From contig CAIXIX010000456.1 in the NCBI GenBank assembly GCA_903919615.1, positions 1 to 64,000 on the forward strand: a DNA stretch of 64,000 nucleotides, read 5' to 3'. Below the pieces are notes generated by a model. That model was not told the DNA's origin and made no database searches. It was given only the letters and a program-made list of their open reading frames with translations. Positions 56,674-64,000 of this stretch are shown piece after piece. Source of the stretch: an uncultured Chthonomonas sp. (GTDB lineage: Bacteria > Armatimonadota > Chthonomonadetes > Chthonomonadales > Chthonomonadaceae). How positions within the stretch are numbered: position 1 is the stretch's first letter; each line of letters opens with the position of its first letter. A program made the position numbers and the translations under genes.

Positions 56674-59427
56674 CTATTGCTTCATATCCGCCCAGTTTGG
56701 GCCGGATTTGGCTTCGGCCGTTAAAGGCACGCTGAGTGGATAGACGTTCTCCATTATTCCGCGAATGAATGGAGTGACGGCATCCACGGCATCAACATCT
56801 ACTTCAAACAGAAGTTCATCATGTACCTGGAGGAGCATGCGGCAGACTCCAGACCAGTTTTTCTGGACTTCGTAGAAAACATCAATCATGGCAAGCTTCA
56901 TGATGTCGGCTGCGGTGCCCTGGATGGGCATGTTTACCGCAGCGCGCTCGGCAAATTGCCGCATGGCATGATTAGGGCTGTCGAGCTCGGGAAGATAACG
57001 GCGCCTGCCGAGAAGCGTAGAGACGTACCGGTTAGCATGCGCTGAAGCAGTGGTCTCCTTGATGTACTGCTGAACCCCAGGCAAGCGGTTAAAGTACTCC
57101 TTGATCCAGGCGCCCGCAGTCTTGTTATCTACTCCGAGAGTGGATGCCAGCGCGAACGCGCTCTGACCGTAGATCACGGCGAAGTTGATCGTCTTCGCCT
57201 GCCTCCGCTGGTCAGAAGTGACCTCAGCCAATGGCACACCGAAGACACGACTCGCTGTTGCAGCGTGAACATCCGCATGCGCATTGAACGCCTCGGTAAG
57301 CGCCGTGTCTGAGGACATATGTGCGAGGATCCTCAGCTCGATCTGGGAGTAGTCGCAGGAGAGCAGTACCTTGCCGGGAGGTGCGATGAAGGCACGTCGG
57401 ATTTCGCGGCCTAATTCCGAACGAATCGGGATGTTTTGCAGGTTCGGATCGGACGAGCTCAGCCTGCCAGTGCTGGCAACCGTCTGGTTAAGCGTCGTGT
57501 GAACTCGGCCTGTCTGCGGGTCCATCAGTTTGACAAGTGCATCGGCATAGGTCGATTTTAGCTTCGATATCTCGCGATAGTCGAGGATTAGGCGCGCAAT
57601 TGGGTACTCAGGAGCCAGCGCTTCAAGAAGGTCTGCGCCGGTCGTAAATCCGGATTTGTTCTTCTTGCCGGTTGGCAGCTGAAGCTTCTCGAAAAGGACA
57701 ACTTGAAGTTGCTTGGGTGAACCGATGTTGAACTCTTCGCCTGCAATACGATAGATTTCCGATGCGAGATTGATCATGTCTCGATTGAGCCGCAAGCTGA
57801 GGGTTGAAAGATAGCTGCGATCGACAAGCAGACCAACCCGTTCCACCTGAGCAAGCACGGTAACGAGAGGAAGCTCGACGCGCGCCATGACATCGGTCAT
57901 GTTCAGTGTATCTAGCTGTTTCTGCATCGCGTCTGCTAGCTTCAATAACAGCGCAGGTTCGGAATCGGCCGAAACATCGCCGGTAGAGCTTAGATACTTC
58001 TCAGCCAGGTCCGATATGGGATACGTTGCCCGCCCCGAATCGAGGAGATACGCTGCGATCATCGTGTCGAAGGCGATGACGGGGCTCAGAAGTTCGTTTG
58101 TGGCGGCAGCGAGCACGTGAAGCGAAGGTTTGGCGTTGTGGCAGATCAACTTTAAGTTGGCTGGATTTAGAAGCGCAAGCAAATCTTCGGCGGCAAGGCT
58201 AAAGCCGCTGTCTTCGCCGAAGAGGCCGCCGGAATCGTCTGAAGGCTGCGCACTGACATCTGCGGCCCACACGGTATCTTTAGTGGCCGCGAATCTGATT
58301 GATTTAAGCTTCAGCGGAGATCCCAGTTCCGTTTCGATCATAAGAGCTGCCAGGCCAACAACGTGGACAGCTTTCATCGCAGCCACGAACTCCGCATGAT
58401 CTGCGATTTTCTTAACCTTAATCGGGCTTTCGGCAGCAGTGTCGACAGCGGCAATGTCGACCGTGTCGACTTCCGGCTCATCAAAGCTGAAGAGCGAACC
58501 CTGGGCCACCACTGTAGGTGAAATGGGAGCAGGAGGCGCCGGAGGGGCGACTGGCTGTGGCAATCGGGACAGAAGCGAGCGGAACTTTAAGCTTTGAAAC
58601 AAGTCTCGAACCTGGTTCCACACTCGATCTGTGGGTGCGTAGGGCTCCACAGGCAGCTCGAAGGGAGCATCGCAGACGATAGTTGCGAGCCGCTTTGACA
58701 GGCGGGCCTGATCCGCATGGGTTTCGAGCGCTAGTCGCGCCTTATTGGGTGTGACTTCAGGCACGTGCTGCAGCAGCGTTTCCATATCGCCGAACTTTTG
58801 CAGCAGCGCAGTTGCAGTCTTTTCGCCGATGCCTGGGACGCCTGGGATGTTATCGGAGGTGTCGCCGACCAGGCCTTTCCAATCTGGCAGGCGACTCGGC
58901 GGCACGCCATAGCGTTCCTCCACAGCCGCTGCATTATAGTCCTTCACCTCTGTAACTCCGCGCTGACAAATCTCAACGCGAACACTTTCCTTCACTAGCT
59001 GCAGCTGATCGGAGTCTCCAGTGACGATAACCACGTCAAAACCTTGAGCGCTGCCACGTACCGAGAGGGTGCCGATGAGATCATCGGCCTCATAGCCCGG
59101 CAATTCTGCCGACTGTATACCGAAGGCTTCGACCAGTTTTCTCGCTCCAGGCATCTGCAGCACCAGGTTTGGGTCTACTTCTGGGCGGTGTGCCTTATAG
59201 GCTTCGTACTCCTCTTTGCGGTGCGTTCGCTGAGGCCCATCCCAGCAGATGACAATCGAATTTGGCTTTTGATTGCTGAGGATCGAGAGCAGCATGTTGC
59301 TGAAGCCAAAGAGCGCTCCGGTCGGGCTGCCATCTGGCGCGGTGAGGTAAGGATTGGAGAAGTGGGCCCGGAATAGCAGACTGTACGCATCCACGAGTAC
59401 TAGCTTCTTGCTGTCGTCAGAAGGCAT
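56674..59427 (-). CDS. polA: DNA polymerase I
   Basis: 5' nuclease motifs, LLSCDYSQIELRILAHMS, RRQAKTINFAVIYGQSAF, LLQVHDELLFEV. Confidence 0.97.
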   Translation of the reverse strand: MPSDDSKKLVLVDAYSLLFRAHFSNPYLTAPDGSPTGALFGFSNMLLSILSNQKPNSIVICWDGPQRTHRKEEYEAYKAHRPEVDPNLVLQMPGARKLVEAFGIQSAELPGYEADDLIGTLSVRGSAQGFDVVIVTGDSDQLQLVKESVRVEICQRGVTEVKDYNAAAVEERYGVPPSRLPDWKGLVGDTSDNIPGVPGIGEKTATALLQKFGDMETLLQHVPEVTPNKARLALETHADQARLSKRLATIVCDAPFELPVEPYAPTDRVWNQVRDLFQSLKFRSLLSRLPQPVAPPAPPAPISPTVVAQGSLFSFDEPEVDTVDIAAVDTAAESPIKVKKIADHAEFVAAMKAVHVVGLAALMIETELGSPLKLKSIRFAATKDTVWAADVSAQPSDDSGGLFGEDSGFSLAAEDLLALLNPANLKLICHNAKPSLHVLAAATNELLSPVIAFDTMIAAYLLDSGRATYPISDLAEKYLSSTGDVSADSEPALLLKLADAMQKQLDTLNMTDVMARVELPLVTVLAQVERVGLLVDRSYLSTLSLRLNRDMINLASEIYRIAGEEFNIGSPKQLQVVLFEKLQLPTGKKNKSGFTTGADLLEALAPEYPIARLILDYREISKLKSTYADALVKLMDPQTGRVHTTLNQTVASTGRLSSSDPNLQNIPIRSELGREIRRAFIAPPGKVLLSCDYSQIELRILAHMSSDTALTEAFNAHADVHAATASRVFGVPLAEVTSDQRRQAKTINFAVIYGQSAFALASTLGVDNKTAGAWIKEYFNRLPGVQQYIKETTASAHANRYVSTLLGRRRYLPELDSPNHAMRQFAERAAVNMPIQGTAADIMKLAMIDVFYEVQKNWSGVCRMLLQVHDELLFEVDVDAVDAVTPFIRGIMENVYPLSVPLTAEAKSGPNWADMKQ

Positions 59428-59475
59428 TCCGGTTCACTCCCTCGCCACACTGGGCATCTAATAGATCTGCTGATA

Positions 59476-60138
59476 TTATGACTGCTTCCACTCCGTCTCA
59501 ATGCCTCGCGTCACTGCTTCTGGGTCGATATGCTGGCCCTTCATTATTTTATGCCAGGCCCACCAGCCCTGAAACGCCATTACCAGAAACAGGAAGTAGA
59601 GGGTGGCAAGCGCCGTAAGGTGCTGCACCGGGAAGAGATAAAACGCATAGACGATATCCACAACGATCCAGAGAATCCAGTTCTCGATCCGCTTCTTTGT
59701 CTGAAGATACTGCGCTGCGATGCTGATTACGGTGGTAGAGGCATCACACCAGGGCTGTTTGACGTCGAGCTTATGATGCGCTTCTAGATAGCCCCAGATA
59801 ACGCAAACAACAGCAGTACCGAGCGCCCATGAGAGCCGATGTCTGTTGGAGAGGCCGGTTACGGGCAGATCGTCGTTACGGGTTGGGCCGCATCGCAGCC
59901 ACACCCACCAGCCATAGATAGAGATGGGCAGATAGTAGAGGATCTGCAACAGGGCATTGGAGGGATCGAGCGCTTTCCAGAAGATATAGCCAAATAACGT
60001 GACCGATACAATATTGGTTGGCCAGGTGCCTATTTTGTTGCGAACGGCATAGATAACGGATGCGATGCCAGTAATGTAGGCGACCATCCCAATCCAGCCG
60101 CCAATCTGCTCCCATACAAGTTGGACCAAAGGGTTCAT
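59476..60138 (-). CDS. pnuC: Nicotinamide mononucleotide transporter PnuC
   Basis: WPTNIVSVTLFGYIFWKA, YYLPISIYGWWVW, IENWILWIVVDIVYAFYLF. Confidence 0.93.
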   Translation of the reverse strand: MNPLVQLVWEQIGGWIGMVAYITGIASVIYAVRNKIGTWPTNIVSVTLFGYIFWKALDPSNALLQILYYLPISIYGWWVWLRCGPTRNDDLPVTGLSNRHRLSWALGTAVVCVIWGYLEAHHKLDVKQPWCDASTTVISIAAQYLQTKKRIENWILWIVVDIVYAFYLFPVQHLTALATLYFLFLVMAFQGWWAWHKIMKGQHIDPEAVTRGIETEWKQS

Positions 60139-60148
60139 TAGTCTCCGA

Positions 60149-60172
60149 CCGGCGGCTTTGGATGGCCGCCGG
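60149..60172. repeat. 8-bp GC-rich hairpin between pnuC and gdhA
   Basis: CCGGCGGC-(8 nt)-GCCGCCGG. Confidence 0.6.
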
Positions 60173-60217
60173 CTCGTAGGTTAGTTGTGATGCTGTTGTT
60201 GCCCAACCTCCCTCATA

Positions 60218-61549
60218 TCAAGGGAAGATGCCGCGGATGAGGGCTGCGTCTGCGACGCGCTTGACACCGATCAGGTAGGCTGCCAACCTCATGTCCACCT
60301 TCTTATCCAGTGACATCTGGCGCACATCGCGGTAGGATCGGCGCATGATTGCCTGCATCTTCTCGTTGACTTCAGCCTCGTCCCAGAAGAAGCACTGAAG
60401 GTCCTGCACCCATTCAAAATAGGAGACCACCACTCCGCCAGCATTTGCGAGAACGTCTGGCACAAGGAAGATACCACGCTCACGCAGAATGTGGTCTGCG
60501 GTTGGGGTCGTTGGTCCATTCGCGCCTTCAATCACGATCTTCGCTTTAATGCGGGCGGCATTCTCGGCAGTTATCTGGTTTTCAATTGCCGCCGGAACCA
60601 GAACATCCACATCGAGCTCTAGCAACTCTTTTGCACCAATAGCCTCGCCTATAGGCTGCTCAGACAGCGAGCCATCGCGGTTTGCGTACTGGATCAGTCG
60701 TGGAATATCGAGGCCGTTCTCATCATATCGTCCGCCAAGAGCGTCACTTACTGCGACGACTTTTGCGCCAGCCTCATGGAAAATTCGCGCTGCAACTCCG
60801 CCGACATTACCAAATCCCTGAACGGCGACTCGCAGGCCATCCATCTTTAGCCCAAACTCTTTGATCACTTCAAGCGCGATACAAACAATGCCGCGGCCCG
60901 TCGCGTCGGATCGGCCTTCGGACCCGCCGATTGCGATCGGCTTACCCGTAACAACTGCAGGCGCCGTATGCCCGCGGGCCATCGAGATGGTGTCCATCAC
61001 CCACGCCATAGTCTGCGCATTTGTGCCCATGTCCGGCGCAGGAATATCCGTGTGTTCACCGATCACGATACTTATTTCGGAAGCGTAACGTCGCGTCAAC
61101 CGTTCGAGTTCCAACGGAGTAAGCGCTCTAGGATCGCAAACGACTCCGCCTTTGGCGCCTCCAAACGGGATATTAACGATTGCGCACTTCCATGTCATCC
61201 ACATCGCAAGAGCACGAACCTCATCAAGATCGGTACGTGGGCTATAGCGCAGGCCGCCTTTGCTTGGGCCCCGAGCGATATTATGCTGAACACGGTATCC
61301 CGTGAAGACGCGCGTCGTGCCGTTTTCCATCTTAACCGGGAAGTTGACCGTGAGTTCCCGTTCTGGATGCTTCAGCACTTCATGAATGCCGGGATCCAGG
61401 TTAAGATATTGCGCGGCAATATCAAGCTGCTCAAGTGCGTTCTTATAGGGATTGGAGCTCTCCGGCGGCGCGCCTATTTGTTCCGGCGCATCCGGAAGGG
61501 GCTCCCGGTGTTTGCGATGGACTCCATTCGCATGAACTGAGGTGCTCAT
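60218..61549 (-). CDS. gdhA: Glu/Leu/Phe/Val dehydrogenase (glutamate dehydrogenase)
   Basis: GGLRYSPRTDLDEVRALAMWMTWKCAIVNIPFGGAKGGV, QGFGNVGGVAARIFHE. Confidence 0.95.
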   Translation of the reverse strand: MSTSVHANGVHRKHREPLPDAPEQIGAPPESSNPYKNALEQLDIAAQYLNLDPGIHEVLKHPERELTVNFPVKMENGTTRVFTGYRVQHNIARGPSKGGLRYSPRTDLDEVRALAMWMTWKCAIVNIPFGGAKGGVVCDPRALTPLELERLTRRYASEISIVIGEHTDIPAPDMGTNAQTMAWVMDTISMARGHTAPAVVTGKPIAIGGSEGRSDATGRGIVCIALEVIKEFGLKMDGLRVAVQGFGNVGGVAARIFHEAGAKVVAVSDALGGRYDENGLDIPRLIQYANRDGSLSEQPIGEAIGAKELLELDVDVLVPAAIENQITAENAARIKAKIVIEGANGPTTPTADHILRERGIFLVPDVLANAGGVVVSYFEWVQDLQCFFWDEAEVNEKMQAIMRRSYRDVRQMSLDKKVDMRLAAYLIGVKRVADAALIRGIFP

Positions 61550-61813
61550 AGCCTACGATTCCTCCTCGAACCAATGTTGGGTGGCGAAAGTGATAGAACG
61601 ATGAAGCTTACGCCATGGCGCCTTTGCCATGATGTACCATCCCATCCTCGCGTATCTGAATGTAAAGACGAACGAAGCAATTCGTGAGTTTGCACTGGAC
61701 CAATAGTCCTTGCAGACGGCTGTTGCAGTTTCGAATTGCACGTGCCATACTCACTTTATTACGTCATTATTATGGGACCGATTGTACGGGAAGAATGTAA
61801 CCGGAGGGGCAAA

Positions 61814-62809
61814 TTGATTAAAGATCGTTTGCGTTGGTTTGGAATAACTGTAGCAGTTACAATGAGTCTGGCTATACAGGGCTGCCAGAACAACGACCCC
61901 GTCATTGAGCAGTCGCGATCGCACATCTACGTGGCGGATAGCGGCAACAATCGTATTGTGCGTATCGATGACATGGATGGCAAGGGTTGGAAGACCCTCT
62001 CTGCCAGTAATGCACAGAAATCGACAGCGCTCGATTCACCCAACTTCGCCTATGTAGATCAGGCTGGGCACATCTTTATTGCGGATACAGGCAACTCCCG
62101 CATCGTACGCGTTGACAACATGCAGGGCGACGGCTGGACTACCGTTGGAATATCCGGCGAAAGCAAAGGGCAGTTTCGGTCTCCCGCTGCGGTATTCACT
62201 GACCCCGAGAATCGGATCTATGTAGCTGACAAGGGCAACTACCGAATTACGCGAATGGATGATATGGCGGTTACACACTGGACCGTTCTGGGCGGCAAGG
62301 GTAAAGGCACTGGCCATTTTGGCGCACCATCCGGGCTCTTTGTGGACCCAACGGAGAAGATCTATGTAACGGATGGGATCGACGTCATAAACGACCTATT
62401 CAACAACCGAGTCGTTCAAATGACGGATATCGATTCTAGCGGATGGCATCAACTTGGCGGCGGCGTTGGCGCAGGCAAGGGTCAATTCAACAAACCCACC
62501 GGGATATTCGTCGACCATCTGTTTAGATTCTATATCGCCGACACGTACAACAACCGAATTGTTCGCGTGAATGGCATCGATGGCGGTGGATGGGTAACGC
62601 TTGGAAGCGTCGAGGGTTCAGGGGTCAATCAATTCAACAATCCAACGGCAATCTGGGTGGATTCTAGTGACCACATCTACATTGCCGATACCGGCAACGA
62701 TCGGATTGTTCGGATCGACGATATGACGGGCAAAAACTGGATCTCATTTGGCGCTACAGGCGGCGGGCCAATGCAGCTCCGAAATCCTACTTCTATTTTG
62801 GTGAGATAA
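61814..62809 (+). CDS. NHL-repeat lipoprotein
   Basis: TTG start at 61814 with GGAGGGG SD; lipobox AIQGCQN; repeated IYVADSGNNRIVRIDDMDGKGW units. Confidence 0.82.
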   Translation: MIKDRLRWFGITVAVTMSLAIQGCQNNDPVIEQSRSHIYVADSGNNRIVRIDDMDGKGWKTLSASNAQKSTALDSPNFAYVDQAGHIFIADTGNSRIVRVDNMQGDGWTTVGISGESKGQFRSPAAVFTDPENRIYVADKGNYRITRMDDMAVTHWTVLGGKGKGTGHFGAPSGLFVDPTEKIYVTDGIDVINDLFNNRVVQMTDIDSSGWHQLGGGVGAGKGQFNKPTGIFVDHLFRFYIADTYNNRIVRVNGIDGGGWVTLGSVEGSGVNQFNNPTAIWVDSSDHIYIADTGNDRIVRIDDMTGKNWISFGATGGGPMQLRNPTSILVR

Positions 62810-62812
62810 AGT

Positions 62813-62840
62813 AGGTTTTAGGTTTTGGGTGTTCAGTGTT
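62813..62840 (+). repeat. G/T-rich heptad tract after a stop codon
   Basis: AGGTTTTAGGTTTTGGGTGTTCAGTGTT beginning 4 nt after TAA (62807-62809). Confidence 0.75.
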
Positions 62841-62882
62841 TGTACGAATTCGGTTACGCACAACACGCGACTACGATTCAAT

Positions 62883-62916
62883 AAAACGAGCCAGGGCATT
62901 CGCTCTGGCTCGTTTT
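62883..62916. terminator. Bidirectional intrinsic terminator
   Basis: AAAACGAGCCAG-(10 nt)-CTGGCTCGTTTT between convergent genes. Confidence 0.9.
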
Positions 62917-62929
62917 GATTAAGCGATAT

Positions 62930-63541
62930 CTACAGTTCGTTCTTTGCGACCGGGTTGCCCTTGTCGTCAAAGTCGTACACGATCGGAACGCCATTTGGAA
63001 TATTGAGCTCGATAACCTGAGCTTCCGAGAGGTTATCCAGCTCCATTACAATAGCGCGAAGGCTATTGCCGTGGGCCGAGATGATGATGTTCTTACCTTC
63101 TTTAAGATCAGATAGGATCTTGTCATTAAAGTAAGGGAGCGTGCGCGCTGCAGTGTCTTTGAGGCTCTCTCCTCCGGGCGGGGCGACGTCGTAGCTTCGG
63201 CGCCATAGCTTCACCTGTGCGTCGCCAAACTTAACCGCGGTCTCCGCTTTGTTGAGGCCCTGAAGGTCGCCATAGTGGCGCTCATTTAGCGCCTGATCGA
63301 AAACGGTCGGCAGACCCTCCTGCCCTGCAGTTTTGAGGCAAAGCGTTAGGGTATCCTGTGCGCGTTTCAGGACCGACGTGTAAGCAATATCCAGGTGAAT
63401 TCCAGCGATTTTTATCTTTTCGCCGGCTTCTTCAGCCTCTTTGATGCCTGTTTCTGTTAGCGGTACATCCACCCAACCGGTAAACCGGTTCTCTAGATTC
63501 CAGGTCGACTGACCATGTCGCAAAAGTATGAGCTTAGCCAA
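62930..63541 (-). CDS. gpmA: 2,3-bisphosphoglycerate-dependent phosphoglycerate mutase
   Basis: LILLRHGQSTWNLENRFTGWVDVPLTETG, ALNERHYGDLQGLNKAE, ISAHGNSLRAIV. Confidence 0.95.
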   Translation of the reverse strand: MAKLILLRHGQSTWNLENRFTGWVDVPLTETGIKEAEEAGEKIKIAGIHLDIAYTSVLKRAQDTLTLCLKTAGQEGLPTVFDQALNERHYGDLQGLNKAETAVKFGDAQVKLWRRSYDVAPPGGESLKDTAARTLPYFNDKILSDLKEGKNIIISAHGNSLRAIVMELDNLSEAQVIELNIPNGVPIVYDFDDKGNPVAKNEL

Positions 63542-63640
63542 CTCTAAATCCTTCCTCTCAGCACGGTATTTCTTGTTATGTCAAACTAATCTTCGTTCGT
63601 TCACTTGTTGGCTGCAATTTGCGCGCGCTGCAAATTGTCG

Positions 63641-64000
63641 TTATCCCAGGTTGTGCAGCGCCCCTGAAAAGTCGGACATGGTAAGAGTGCGCGGCAGATT
63701 CGAATCTGCATCTGCGATGCGGATCAGCGCCTGGAGGCCCGCCTCATTTACGAGCGCTTTGATATCTGCGCCGCTATAACCATCGGTGTCCCGTGCGAGA
63801 GCTTCAAGATCAACATTGTCGTCAAGGTTTGCCTTTCTCGTAACAATGTCGAATAGCTGTCGCCGCGCATCTAGATCGGGTAGTGGAATCTCGATTTCAC
63901 GCGAAAGCCGGCCGCCGCGCCTCAACGCGGAATCGAGCATGTCTGGTCGATTGGTTGCACCAACTATAAAAACTCTGCTGTTAGGAGTGATGCCATCCAT
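63641..64000 (-). CDS. AAA-family ATPase (CDC48/VCP-like), C-terminal part, partial
   Basis: VFIVGATNRPDMLDSALRRGGRLSREIEIPLPDLDARRQLFDIV...GYSGADIKALVNEAGLQALIR. Confidence 0.9.
   Translation of the reverse strand: MDGITPNSRVFIVGATNRPDMLDSALRRGGRLSREIEIPLPDLDARRQLFDIVTRKANLDDNVDLEALARDTDGYSGADIKALVNEAGLQALIRIADADSNLPRTLTMSDFSGALHNLG

Noticed and set aside
63694-63709. 16-bp perfect palindrome GCAGATTCGAATCTGC
   Set aside because: Lies inside the conserved AAA ATPase coding sequence; likely incidental.

Overview
64-kb chromosomal window from a GC-moderate bacterium. Gene content (hopanoid genes, many CAZymes, DUF6785-type transporter) suggests Armatimonadota or a similar lineage, but this is inference only. 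Main blocks: a window-edge Imm53-like immunity gene (GTG start, missing from the ORF track); leuDC; xseBA; an adaptor + TolC pair with no pump; Lrp/AsnC + aminotransferase; a hopanoid block (shc-hpnH-hpnA-ispH-hpnG-like) followed by a complete TolC/adaptor/RND efflux set; MgtC with a structured leader; several secreted glycoside-hydrolase-type proteins (DUF5695/LamG-like, alpha-galactosidase-like, GH71/99-like, GH172/DUF2961); a P1B-type ATPase; purC; a DUF6785-like transporter with SDR and cupin; Uma2; an arabinoside operon (SBP, two permeases, GH51, GH-like); a YadA-head-like repeat protein; polA; pnuC; gdhA; an NHL-repeat lipoprotein; gpmA; and a partial AAA ATPase. The most unusual non-coding signals are: (1) a dispersed family of degenerate G/T-rich 7-8-bp repeats, usually just after stop codons and in mRNA sense, some with a shared GGGACGGACATRCGCGCCTRCCGGT tail; (2) a 61-bp tandem array between ispH and hpnG whose last unit forms a TTGCAC-N17-TATAAT promoter-like sequence, with a 24-bp core repeated about 19 kb away; (3) structured leaders before mgtC and the P-type ATPase; (4) a 20-bp perfect inverted repeat in a hairpin-rich intergenic region; (5) a probable 1-nt frameshift at the start of the sugar-binding lipoprotein gene.
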